Of a stretch of 64,000 bases of DNA, positions 22,917 through 33,993 are shown in pieces. The stretch comes from Pestalotiopsis fici W106-1 (lineage: Eukaryota > Ascomycota > Sordariomycetes > Amphisphaeriales > Sporocadaceae): the NCBI RefSeq assembly GCF_000516985.1, contig NW_006917094.1:3534001-3598000 (forward strand), written 5' to 3'. A model generated the notes under the pieces. The model was not told where the DNA came from, did no database searches, and saw only the letters and a program-made list of their open reading frames with translations. Made by a program: the position numbers and the translations under genes. Each line of letters begins with the position of its first letter. The first letter of the stretch is position 1.

Positions 22917-25248
22917 GATAGGCAGACTGAGAAGAAGGGGAGGCACTTCCTTGAAAGGAGTGCGATTTCCCCTTGCGACTTAGGACTGTAGCATACAACC
23001 TGGCCGAAGAACACCACGTGAAGCTGAAACAAAATGGGAAAATGAACCGTCCCGGTGGAAATGTCGAGAAACCCCTTTCCCTTAATTCCCTTGAGAAGCG
23101 CCCATAAAAGAGAAGATGGCTAGGCGGGAAAACGAAGCAAAATACGGCAGGGACACCGGACCCTGCAGTAACAGCTTGTGACTGTCCACAAAAACGCGAG
23201 ATCGAATTGCTAGGCTTGGAATGGAACGACGACGCTGTTGAGAACGAGTATCGAAAGACCGTATCGAGAGGTTCACTAGTATGCGGACTAGCGAAGGGGT
23301 TGGAATGCACAGGTAGACTACGAATGATTTTCAATTGCTTTCGTCGGGGCGCCAAGTAGCCGAATAAGCAGTCGCCGATGAGGTTGGGCCCGTATTGTGC
23401 ACCGTCGGGCGCTGCAGGTCGGAGCTCTATACAGACAGTAATGGCCCTTGAAATCCGTCGGGCCTCGGAAATGGGCACCTAAGCAGTGAGTGCGTCGCGT
23501 ACTGCTGTGATTAAAGTCAAAAAATAGCGACAGCAGGGAGACGACCGAGGGCGATTGATGCGCGACCGTCGCACCGTTGAAAGCTTGAAGCTGAGTCGTG
23601 CAAGGGGGGCGGGTCGCTATCTGGTGTGTATCCCAAGAGGCTGGTCGTGCCAAATTGAATCGTCGTCCAGATGAATTAAAATTGAAAAAGCCCAACGGCG
23701 GGACACGTAAAGAGCTGGCAGTAGGCAAAGTCAAATGCTGGCTGCAACGTCGCAAAAAGAAGAGGCCGATATGAGACCGCTGAAGCTGTACACGAAGAGG
23801 AAGACGGAAAAAAAAAGGAGTCGCACGACAAGATGGAGATTTGCCGACAGAAGGAACAGTTACAATTAGTAAAAAGCCCCCCAGAATGGAGTCCCCAGAG
23901 ACGAAAAGGCTCCTGTTGTCGAGAGTACCGATGTGAGCCCAATCAGAACTAGAAATACGGGCAATGTCATTCGGCGCGGCGGGCGAACGACTTGGAGGAG
24001 GGGTGGTGTCCGTCTGAGACGCGTCTTGTTCAAAACAATGGCCAGCGGGAATCCAGGCCTAGAGGATATGCAACCTTTTTGGGCACCTGCACACACGAGG
24101 GTTTTCTCTCAACTTCCTCGTGGTGAGGGGAATAATACAATAATAGTAATAGAAATAATAATAGAAAATAAAACAAAAAAAGTATATAGTATATATGAAA
24201 ATACGGAGAAACAAAGAGAGCGGGGGAGAGAGGGACAAGAGGTGAGAGCGTTGAAGAGAGGATACCTCTTCTAAGTAAACAAAAAAAAGAGTGTCGGGAT
24301 GGAGAGCCTCATGTTAGAAGAGAGGGAAGAAATGCCATGAGTTCGACATGTTCGTCTGGTGTTCTTCAGGCTCGTCGATGCCGGATCCTCAGCAAGGACC
24401 ATCCCTAGCACAAATGAGATGGGATACAAGGATCTCGAGGACAGGAGTTCCCCATTTCCAAGGTCAGCAGCTTGTCAGTGCTCCTCACAAAGTGGCTCCC
24501 TCATCTACCACATCTGTGATCCCGTCCCGGGCGGCATGTTTATGATCTCCAAATTACATGTATTCCGACAAAAAGTCAAGATCTAATCGATATGCCAGGG
24601 TTTGTACATAGTATGGTAGCCAACCGAGTTGCACAAGACCATGTTACCCGAATATGAAAGGCCTGGTGTCTGAGACTATACCTACCTTACGCCAAAGTGA
24701 ACAAAAAAGGATATACGTATTTCGCTAGCAGTGGGCAAGGCCTTAAGCCGTTTGGCCGTAGGTCGCTAAAGTTGTTGCATGCAGATCTTGCATTAGCACT
24801 TCCCGTACCTGGCGATGGGTACCTTACCTGGACGCTTGGGGACTGGCGGAAAAGGAGCTGGAATCAATGCTTTTGATGTGCCAGCACGCGCTCTGCTTCC
24901 CAGACCCTCGTCACTAATCCAGTGTGCATCTCTGCACAACATCGATGACTCATGCAAACAATTGGCCATGATGGCAGTTACACAAGTGTATCAAAACAAT
25001 AATTTCATGCAGAGTTTCATTGGTGCTGAATTGATCCCGTGGTGTTGCGCATAAAATGCCAGAGAAAAACCAATTTCAGACCTGCCAGCCTCGGTGAAGC
25101 TAAGGTAGAGGAGGGCCCCCCCGTTCACTCGTTGATGAGAGGTGGGGGACATCAAATGAGGTGAGCACTGCGTTGGTTCAAGCTAGCTGGCTCATGAGTG
25201 GCGCCTAAGGTCGGTAGCATGTTGTAAGCTCATTGTACAGGTAGACCG

Positions 25249-25296
<48 letters not shown>

Positions 25297-25767
25297 CAGT
25301 CTTGCTGTCAATCTCAAAATGTCACACAATATCCCAACTGGCCTCTTTTCTGGTTCTCTTCGAGAAATGCACCCCACGTTGTCCCGGATCGCCTTTCAGT
25401 GCTGCTGCTCATGATATTGAGGAGTTCACGACCAGTCTCCGCTTTTCTTAATAGAGACGAGATCACTGGACAGTGACCTACTTTCCGCATCGGCCACCGA
25501 GCGACGCTGGCCGAGGCTGAGCTAATCTGTATTAGTCAGTAGTGCGCCGAAAGACACCCCACCAAACCAAAGCTGGTGTACCGTGTGCCTTCTACGAGGA
25601 TTCGAGAAGGCTGACTGAGCATTTTGCCTATGCAACATCAAGAGCTTCCTTCAGGTTGATCGTCTTGTGACTATAACAAGAGACTCTTGATTTTGATCGC
25701 AGAGAATTTTGGAATTCTTTTGCAAACGAACTCGAGAATCGCGATCTCACCTCACGGCCACTACAAG
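22917..25767. other. Long intergenic region between divergent genes apsA and CWC24
   Basis: 2.85 kb. The half next to apsA is pyrimidine-rich on the minus strand and probably holds a long 5' leader. 24130-24240 is A/T-rich, passing into gagaga-type DNA. A trinucleotide repeat lies at 25249-25296. No ORF over about 200 codons, no recognised domain and no tRNA was found. Confidence 0.5.
25249..25296. repeat. Perfect (GTA)16 trinucleotide microsatellite
   Basis: 48 bp made of 16 uninterrupted GTA units in non-coding DNA, about 470 bp upstream of the CWC24 start codon. Confidence 0.95.
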
Positions 25768-26814
25768 ATGGCAGACAATTCAATCACAGATGCGGCGGCA
25801 AATGTTGATGCGCCCATCGCCCCCGTAGCAATCTTCAAAAAGCGAGGTGCAAAAGCCAAGGCGAATCTTCGGAAACGACCTGCAACGCCGCCGCCTGCCA
25901 ATAGCGACAGCGATGATTCAGACTACTCTTCGTCTGAGGACGAACAGGGGCAAAGAGTCAAGAGACGAAAGAAGAACCTCGTAGTTACGGCCTCGTCCAA
26001 GAATAACGTCACGTCTCAGCACGAATCCGCCACAGTCTTTTCTGCCGACCGCAATGTTCCCATCACGAGCACAAATGATGCTACGAAGCAGAGCAATTGG
26101 TACGATGAGGATGCGAACCTGTTGGGCAAGACGCGCCCAGTGCCTCAGCCGGGCTTAAATTCAGACACCTCTCGGTCGGCCCCCGACGGCACCTACAAGG
26201 GCATGGCGAATCGCACAACCTTTATCCAGAAAAATCCAAATGCCCCAAATCGGACGGTCGGGCCCATCAAGGCTGCTACCAATATTCGTACCATTACCGT
26301 CACGGACTTTGCACCAGATGTGTGCAAGGATTACAAGCAGACAGGATTCTGCGGATTTGGCGACAATTGCAAATTCCTGCACGCTCGTGAGGACTACAAA
26401 CAGGGCTGGCAGCTCGATCGAGACTGGGAAAATGTGACCAAAGGAAAAAAGAACATGGGTGGAACAGTTGTCGCAAGCGCTGATCGTGACCAGACTTCCA
26501 AGGATGATGATGATGCTGTTCAGGCGGCCTTGTTGGAGAAAATCCCCTTTGCCTGCATAATCTGCAAAAAGGACTATCGTAGCCCCATCAAGACACGCTG
26601 CGGTCACTACTTCTGCGAGCCGTGTGCGCTACAACGTTATAGAAAAGACCCCAGCTGTGCAGCCTGTGGCGCGGGCACGAACGGCGTCTTCAATGCTGCC
26701 AAAGAACTCAGCAAACTCTTGGATAAGAAGAAAGTCAGAGCCGAGAGGCTGAGACAAGAAGCTATCGATGCCGGGGAAGACCCCGACAAGCTGGAAGAGG
26801 GGAAACAAAAATAG
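25768..26814 (+). CDS. CWC24: Pre-mRNA-splicing factor Cwc24 (RNF113-type CCCH plus RING protein)
   Basis: 348 aa, no intron. The ATG at 25768 (MADNSITD) is preferred over an upstream in-frame ATG at 25687 because homologs start close to the basic/acidic linker. A CCCH zinc finger (C186-x8-C195-x5-C201-x3-H205, in CKDYKQTGFCGFGDNC) is followed by a C3HC4 RING finger from C263 (FACIICKKDY, TRCGHYFCEPC). The N-terminal half is disordered and charged, with acidic Ser/Asp and KRRKK stretches. This order is diagnostic of Cwc24/RNF113A, a spliceosome protein that contacts the 5' splice site and U2 proteins around the first catalytic step and carries ubiquitin-ligase potential. The protein is nuclear. 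Fungal length and domain order are normal. Confidence 0.95.
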   Translation: MADNSITDAAANVDAPIAPVAIFKKRGAKAKANLRKRPATPPPANSDSDDSDYSSSEDEQGQRVKRRKKNLVVTASSKNNVTSQHESATVFSADRNVPITSTNDATKQSNWYDEDANLLGKTRPVPQPGLNSDTSRSAPDGTYKGMANRTTFIQKNPNAPNRTVGPIKAATNIRTITVTDFAPDVCKDYKQTGFCGFGDNCKFLHAREDYKQGWQLDRDWENVTKGKKNMGGTVVASADRDQTSKDDDDAVQAALLEKIPFACIICKKDYRSPIKTRCGHYFCEPCALQRYRKDPSCAACGAGTNGVFNAAKELSKLLDKKKVRAERLRQEAIDAGEDPDKLEEGKQK

Positions 26815-27910
26815 GCAATTCCTCACAGGGTTGTAATAGATATATGCACTTTTCAGTCACAGTGGTTGGCCACACAATTACACGCACAGCAGACAACCAT
26901 AAGAGACATGGCCTAGTATCTTCATCAGATACCGATTGCGATCAGGCCATGAATCATTTCAAGACAAGCAAAAGTCGATACTGCGAGCCGGTGTCTCCAT
27001 TCGAGATGCCTGCAATATCATGAACACTCTACGAAACCAATGTCTACTTTGGTAGCCACCCTGTCAAAAAGTGCCAAAATTCTGCTTCGATTGCCGCAGA
27101 TAGGATATCCCTGGGCCAGTAGCAGTCGTCTGGCCATACAGATAGTCCACTAAAGCGTGTAGACAGGATCGTCACTCATCATCCAGCTATTCAATTATGG
27201 CCAGACAAGCAACACAATATGGTTGCCAAGAGTCTCAATGCCTAGAGAGCATACGTTCAGAAATAATATGTGCCAACTCACTGCATCATTGACAATCAAG
27301 CCCTAAAGCTACACTTGATTATGATTTGGTCCTATGACTCTGATCTGTCTACTCGAACCAGTATTTGGTGCCCGTACTTGTAGCCGATTGGTTTTAATAA
27401 GTGAGCTCATCAATTCTGGCATCAAGCACGGCGTGAAAGTCGGCGTTGATTAGAACAGCCATCAATGCCAGGTCGTCCCTTGACCGAACGTGTATATTTG
27501 GGGTTTCAGTACTCTACCATGGTACCTTTTGGCTTCAACTTCGTTTGCTGCCGGCTATAAACAGGATCAAGATGGATGACTGGGCTCCAACCCTCATCAT
27601 AGGAGGCCAATCGGGCGATGGGAAGCAGGTGGCAGATGAGAGTATTTTGTAGGACAAATTCAATGGTATCCATAATTGCTATCCAAAATCTATGTTGATC
27701 TACAAGAACGCCTTTGATCGTGACTTTTTCTTTGAAACAGGAAAACCTTTGGCATATTGCACCAGGTCTCAAAAACGTATAAGCAAAGTGCACTTGGCAG
27801 TAATTTTGTGTGCACAAAGCTCTCTGGTGTTTCCCAACCAGAGTCTTTTTAACCAACCCAAACTGGCCGGCGAATCGCAACGCATCCCATATTCTCTTGG
27901 GGTTTTTCTT
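26815..27910. other. 3' flanks of converging genes
   Basis: 1.1 kb between CWC24 and the choline oxidase gene, which converge. No supported gene or repeat was seen. Confidence 0.5.
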
Positions 27911-29636
27911 TTACAGCTTAGCGCTGTAGCCGGCCTCCTCGGCAATGATCTCGGCGCACCGCTCGGCGACACCGAGGACCGTGAGCATGGGGTTGATGGT
28001 AGGGATGGTGGGGAAGACACCGGCGTCGGCAATGCGCAGGCGCTTGAGGCCGGCAACGTTGAGCTTCTCGTCGACGACGGCGAGCTTGTCGCTGGCCACG
28101 TCGCCCATGCGAGTGGTGCCGCACGGGTGGTACACGGTGTGCGCGGCCTTGCGGGCGTACAGGCTGAGCTCCTCGTCCGTCTGCAGCTTGGGCCCGGGCG
28201 CGATCTCGGCCTTGATCCAGTCCTTGAAGGGGGCCTGCTCGGCAATCTTGCGGGCCGCCTTCATGCCGTGCACCAGCGTGGCGGCGTCGTAGCCCTCGGC
28301 GTCGGTGAAGTAGCGGAAGTCCAGGGCGGGCTTCTCGTTGGGGTCCGACGAGGTCAGGTACAGACGGCCGCGGGAGCGGGGACGGGGGATGTTGGGGGTC
28401 ATGCAGAAGGCGTAACCGTGCTTGATCTCTGGGTAGCCCAGACGGGTGGTGTTGAGGGTGAAGGGGATTTGGTAGCAGTGCATCATGACGTCGGCAATAT
28501 CGCCGTCGGGGATACCGGCGGGGTTGGAAGGGTTCTTCTTGGCGCCAGCGTTGGGTGCCTCACGTCGCAGGAAGATACCGGCATCCGAGTCCATGGTGGT
28601 CTGGTTCTCGGGAACGGGCTTCTTGAGCTCCCACATGATGATACTCTCGGGGTGGTCCTGGAGGTTCTCACCAACTCCAGGCAGATCATGCACCACGGGG
28701 ATGCCGAGGGACGAGAGCTGCTCCTTGGGTCCGACACCGGACAGCATCATCAATCTCGGCGTGTCGACAGCACCGGCGCAGAGAACAGTCTCCTTTTTGG
28801 CGGTGATGGTTCGGGGCGAACCGTCCTGGAGCTTCAAGTCGACACCGTTGACCACACCGTCCTTGATGTTCAGCTTGGAAACCCATGCGTTGGTGAGCAC
28901 GGTCAGGTTTGGCCGCTTCTCCTCGCCTCTGATGATGGGGTGGATATAAGCAACCGATGCGCTGGACCGGCGGCCGTCATCTGGGTTGTAGCTGACGGAG
29001 AAGAAACCAACACCCTGCTGCAGAGCGCCGGACTCGGTAATGTGCTTGTTGAAGTCGTGGAGGACGGGAATGTCCATGGCCTTGCTGCAAGAGTCGACCC
29101 AGTCCAGGCAGAGCTGGTTTCGGTGCCTCTCGTGGACGGGCTGAACAGTGTTGCGCAGCTTGTTCAAGACTCTCATAAAAGTCTCAAATGTCCATCCCTT
29201 GGCTCCCATTGATTGCCACACCTTCAGGTCATACTCAAATGGTCTGAAGGAGATGAGGGTGTTGTGAGAGGAGCAGCCACCCAGCACCTTGGCACGTGAG
29301 TGACGAATGTATGAGTTACCTACAGTCACGGTCGTGAGTTTTCTTGAGATGAGCTATCGAGATGTGGCGCGTTGCCTTAAGTTTTTACTTACCCTCGGGC
29401 TGTTCTGTTGTGCCATAGTCGTAGTCCAGCTCACCACCGAGCAGGTTAAGCCATTGCCGCAGATCCAAGACACGGTCATCCATATAATCACTGGGACCAG
29501 CCTCGATGAGGAGGATTCTCTTGTTTGGCAGGTACTCGGCGAGACGAGATGCGATCACACATCCAGCGGTACCACCGCCGACGATCACATAGTCGTATCT
29601 CTCGGAATCCGAGATGGGAAGCTGTGTAGTAGTCAT
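27911..29636 (-). CDS. Choline oxidase (GMC oxidoreductase, FAD-dependent)
   Basis: Two exons, 29636-29393 and 29319-27911, with a 73-nt intron (GTAAGT...TAG); 550 aa. The N-terminal FAD-binding Rossmann motif is VIVGGGTAG (about 17-25), with IEAG following. The GMC signature [11 protein letters not shown] contains H100, aligned with the His that carries covalent FAD in bacterial choline oxidase. Catalytic-site residues of the family are H479 in [11 protein letters not shown] and N524 in TINPMLTV. The segments [19 protein letters not shown] and [10 protein letters not shown] closely match choline oxidase rather than glucose or alcohol oxidase; this was judged from memory of the family, without alignment. 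It oxidises choline to betaine aldehyde and onward, making H2O2. A divergent betaine aldehyde dehydrogenase gene 1.67 kb away supports this role. No signal peptide is present. Confidence 0.9.
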
Positions 29637-31307
29637 TGTTTAAGATGTTCTATTACACAGATAGTATGTGAACAAATCAGGGACGGACAGGGCTGATCAA
29701 ATCGACGTTGATCAGAAATAAACAGCTTTGGAAACAGGCTCTCGTCCTTGAGAATGAGCAATTTTTTTGAGTATTGCTTCTAGACTCGAAGAATCTCACA
29801 CGACAAGCCGGTCGACTGACTGACAAGTTTATCTACTACTTCGTACTAGCAGCCCAGTATTTGTAGTACGTACTGACTATGGTAAGCGATTAGACGCGGC
29901 AATTATGTTCAAGGCGCCATGGACCACGATCGGTCCACTAGAAAATTTCGAGACGCCGCCAAGTGGATGCAAGGCACCGTGATCCTAGGACGGAGGTGGG
30001 GAAGACGAGATGCATAATCGAGGCAGGGCCTTTGACTCGTGTGCACGAGACAGCCACTGGCAGGCCTTGTTGCTTGCTAACTGATACGGGACAGCCAGCC
30101 TGTTGCTATCTGGCCTGTTGGGTATTCCATAGGCGAGGATGAGAGATAACGACGGTATAATTCGGTAGAGAAAACCGATCACGTTCTTTTGAACTTAGTT
30201 CTGTCACCATGGGTGTTGCCAAGAGCCTCTAAGAATCGAGACATCATTCTAGCCAGCCCGGGTCAGATCAGGCCACGGGCTCTCGATAGACGATAGACGG
30301 ATGACGGTTATGTCGGCCAGTTCGGCCACCCCAGATATCTTTATCCATTCTTACCAGATCTGGCGCTTCTTGCATTTGCGTGGCTGCTGTACTACACCAC
30401 ATTTTGGTACCAAAGCATGCAAGATTTTTTTTATGTAGTATATGAACGGAATTGCCTTTCAAAGGTTCCGTGCCCCCCGTCTTCGGATACTCTTGTGATC
30501 CATAGCCGAATATTTGTCCCATCCAAACGGCCATCGAGAATCTCACCGCAAGATCACGATGCGAAAGTAATTAACCGGGTACTTCATTAGAAATAACAAC
30601 GACTTGTCAGGTAATTGGGTAAGTCAGGCCATTTCCCGGTGACGTAGCCCCGTCAAGCCACCGACACGATCCCTGCTTTCTCCAGATCAACCGGCGTTTC
30701 TTTACCTAAAGATAACTACGAGTAGAGCACAAGTCGCTCCACTTGACAGACTTTTAGTGCTCTAGTTGCCGCATGCCTCGGATACTTTCGCCTTAACAAG
30801 GTATCGGTTTTCGCTGTCGCCGGGGTGAGCCAGTTGGAGTCAGTGGGCAAGTCTTGGGGGGCTTGGGGGGGGGGGCCTTGGGGCAAATGCCCACTGATAG
30901 CTGCCGATAAAATACATTACGCATTTTGGTTGGCGCGGGGCCAGGCGGCCTTGGGAAACTTGGTGGAGGTTCCGCTTGGTACTATCTCTCTGCCCTTCAA
31001 CCTCTCCACTGTCGCCCGGAGCCGTACTGTGGTGCCGGCCTGGCGTCTTGTCGTTAAAATATCATTATTGACTCGTCTTGTCTTTGCTGGGGGAAGTGGG
31101 AAAAAAAAGATTTCCATACACACCCTTGTAGGTATCAAGTAAAATATCCCGCGGCCTCGGTTCATATCTAGGAGGCTACTGCACATGTTGGACCACTTGT
31201 TTATCACGGGTTTGATTGTGTTGAGCAAAAATCGAATGTTGTTCTGTTGTCGTTATCTCTCCTAGGTAATTAATCGTTTATCCACCACCCATCCACCTTT
31301 TGCTACC
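29637..31307. promoter_or_regulatory. Shared divergent promoter of the choline oxidase and betaine aldehyde dehydrogenase genes
   Basis: 1671 bp separate the two start codons, and no gene lies between. The stretch holds both promoters and a G-rich tract at 30856-30883. The BADH start codon has a good context (ctaccATGg). Co-regulation by choline is plausible from the arrangement, but no operator is identified. Confidence 0.6.
30856..30883 (+). other. G-rich tract with quadruplex potential
   Basis: Runs of 6, 11 and 4 guanines are separated by ctt and cctt, about 425 bp upstream of the BADH start codon on its coding strand. Enough G3 blocks lie close together to fold as a G-quadruplex. Confidence 0.6.
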
Positions 31308-32810
31308 ATGGCCCAGCACCACGAAGGGGACCGTCACACCTTTTACGCCGGCAAGCCGCAGCCTTCGGAGGCGGCCGGCACCTTTGATACGGTCGATCCT
31401 TCGACTGGCCGCTCACTATGCACCATTCACACATCGTCTACGGCTTCTGTCGACAAGGCCATTGAGGCGGCTCAGGCTGCCTTTCCTTCGTGGTCAGCGA
31501 CGCCGCCTATTGAGCGGGCCCGCATATTGCAGCGCGCCGTTGCCCTGCTGCGTGAAAAGAATGACGAGCTGGCCAAGGTCGAAACTCTGGACACTGGAAA
31601 GGCTTACTCTGAGACTTCGACGGTGGACATCGTGACCGGAGCTGATGTTCTCGAGTATTTTGCCAATCTCGTCTCGAGCGGCGGCTTGAACGGCGAGTCC
31701 TTTCGTCTGAGGCCATCCGCCTGGGTTTACACATCAAAAGAGCCCCTGGGTGTCTGCGCTGGCATTGGCGCATGGAATTACCCCATTCAGATCGCTCTGT
31801 GGAAATCTGCGCCGTGCTTGGCTGCCGGAAACTGCATGGTCTACAAGCCGAGCGAGTTTACTCCGCTGCACGCTCAATACCTTGCCAATGTCTACAAGGA
31901 GGCCGGCCTGCCCGATGGTGTGTTCAATGTCGTCTACGGTGCCGGCGAGGTGGGAGCACACCTCACTAGCCATCCCGCCATTGCCAAGGTCAGCTTCACA
32001 GGACAGGTCAGCACAGGCAAAAAGGTTGCTGGCTCTGCTGCGGGAGGCATGAAGTATGTCACCATGGAGCTGGGTGGCAAGAGCCCGCTCATCGTCCTCC
32101 CGGATGCCGACGTGGAGCAGGCCGTCGACGGCGCCATGCTGGCAAACTTCTTCAGTACCGGGCAAGTGTGCACCAACGGTACAAGGGTCTTCATTCCCAA
32201 ATCAATGAAGAAGGAGTTTGAGCGCATAATACTAGAAAAGATGCAGTACGTAAGAGCGGGGGATTTATTCGACATGGCCACCAATTTCGGTCCCCTCAGC
32301 AGCAAAAGCCATGCCGAGAAGGTCGCTAGCTACATCAAGCAAGGCATCGAAAGTGACAAGGCGACGCTCTTGTGTGGTGGTCCTGGCCAGCCTGCCGGCC
32401 TCCCAGCTTCGCTCAAGGATGGCTACTGGGTCAAGCCCACCGTCTTCACAGACTGCACCGACGACATGGCCATTGTTCAGGAGGAAATCTTTGGCCCTGT
32501 CATGTCGGTTCTTACATACGACAGTGTAGATGAGGCAGTGAAGAGAGCCAACACCACGGAGCTCGGCCTTGCAGCCGGCGTCTTTGGCAAGGATATCAAC
32601 GAGTGTCACCGGGTCATCAGCCAACTCGAGGCTGGTATCACATGGGTGAACACGTGGGGTGAATCCCCGGCAGAAATGGCCGTTGGTGGATGGAAGCAGA
32701 GCGGTGTTGGAGTTGAAAACGGCCGCCGAGGACTCGAGGCTTGGGTTAGGAATAAGAGCACGCTGGTGGAAATGGGTGGCAGCGTCGGCACTGTATTTTC
32801 GAAATTGTAA
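31308..32810 (+). CDS. Betaine aldehyde dehydrogenase (NAD-dependent ALDH)
   Basis: 500 aa, no intron. ALDH features are complete: NAD-site [18 protein letters not shown], the general-base Glu in MELGGKSP (E254), the catalytic Cys in GQVCTNGTR (C288), and EEIFGPV near the C-terminus. The [15 protein letters not shown] context is typical of BetB/BADH-type enzymes. It oxidises betaine aldehyde to glycine betaine, an osmoprotectant and methyl donor; with the neighbouring choline oxidase it makes a complete choline-to-betaine route. It lacks a mitochondrial presequence, and the C-terminal SKL tripeptide (VFSKL) is a canonical PTS1, suggesting peroxisomal import. The choline oxidase C-terminus (GYSAKL) also ends in an AKL-type PTS1, so both steps and the H2O2 are probably confined to peroxisomes. 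Confidence 0.95.
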   Translation: MAQHHEGDRHTFYAGKPQPSEAAGTFDTVDPSTGRSLCTIHTSSTASVDKAIEAAQAAFPSWSATPPIERARILQRAVALLREKNDELAKVETLDTGKAYSETSTVDIVTGADVLEYFANLVSSGGLNGESFRLRPSAWVYTSKEPLGVCAGIGAWNYPIQIALWKSAPCLAAGNCMVYKPSEFTPLHAQYLANVYKEAGLPDGVFNVVYGAGEVGAHLTSHPAIAKVSFTGQVSTGKKVAGSAAGGMKYVTMELGGKSPLIVLPDADVEQAVDGAMLANFFSTGQVCTNGTRVFIPKSMKKEFERIILEKMQYVRAGDLFDMATNFGPLSSKSHAEKVASYIKQGIESDKATLLCGGPGQPAGLPASLKDGYWVKPTVFTDCTDDMAIVQEEIFGPVMSVLTYDSVDEAVKRANTTELGLAAGVFGKDINECHRVISQLEAGITWVNTWGESPAEMAVGGWKQSGVGVENGRRGLEAWVRNKSTLVEMGGSVGTVFSKL

Positions 32811-33993
32811 ATTGCCCGCCTCATATCATGTATCAAAATGCTTATAGATATCCAATCAGTAAAAATGGCACCTTTGAGAACAATACTTTGGAAACAACTA
32901 TGCTAAGCGTATTTGACAATGTTCGCCCCTCCAGCAAATGAAAGAACTGGTAAAAGATCATTGCACATCCATGTGATGCCCTACTGGAACCACTGTGTCT
33001 CTGCCACAAGTCAGCTATTTTCTTGACCGTGAAGTAAAGAGGAAGTACGTTGGGCTCGGTACATAATAGGTGAATCTCCACTTAATAAATTGCGGCTCGC
33101 CCTCGGTACATCTCACTCTTGCTCTCAATAGGTATGTACTAGGACGATCAGCGCTTGAGTCTGGGGAACGGCCGTGTGAAAGATGTGTCTCGTGAAGACC
33201 TGGTAGCTGAAGTCTCTCGGACAAACTGTACGCCAGCTGAGTTAAAGTCAATATGCGAATGACTTTCTACTCCAGGGGATCTCCGAGAACCACGACAAAC
33301 ACTGGCTTCAAAGACTCAATAAAAATTTATCACGAAGTATCATACGGCCTTTGGGTACTGGGCTCGATATTTAGAATATGAGGGCAAGCTCAAACTGAAA
33401 ATGAACCGTGCCAAAGGCGGATGACCATATTTATCAGCAGGCAGCTCCGAGTCAACAATCGAACAGCATTATATACTTCAGACACAAACATAAAAGAAAG
33501 AAAAGAAAATCATGACCTAGATAGAGAATGATGATAATTTGTTAAATAGTAATTGTATATAATATAGGCCGCTTTGGTGAAAAGGGTCCCACGAGATGGA
33601 GCGGCGGCAATGCGGCACCCGCTAAAGCACGAATATGGAAATTGGCAGGTGGACTTTGCATTAGCGCTGTGAGATTATACGCGCACCTGTACTGACGTCA
33701 TTCAAATACCTCGAAGTGAATCCACAGAAACACACACAGGTCATCGAACCTGTTTTAGAGATAATCTGGAGATAATCTGTGCAGTTGGCTCGGTTCATAT
33801 GAGGCCATATAATATCTGGGGGATTTTAGTTCATTCTTCATCACGGAATGCACGAGCCAATATTGTAGCATCACCGAGCTTCTGGTCTTATTGGTCTTCG
33901 TAACCGTTACATCGGCTCAAACGGCAAGGTTTAGTCACTCAATTCGGGGATAGCCAAGAACAGGCCCGCAAAGCACAGACTGGACCCGAAACT
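32811..33993. other. Intergenic, no supportable gene
   Basis: 1.2 kb between two plus-strand genes: 3' flank of BADH and promoter of the GH5 gene, with AT-rich DNA near 33480-33570. Small ORFs only. Confidence 0.5.

Noticed and set aside
27340..27375. tRNA-like T-loop sequence (TGGTTCGAGTAG on the minus strand)
   Set aside because: The flanking bases do not form a T-stem or acceptor stem and no A-box lies at the right distance.
27692..29212. 506-codon plus-strand ORF
   Set aside because: Antisense of the choline oxidase gene; it has no domain of its own.
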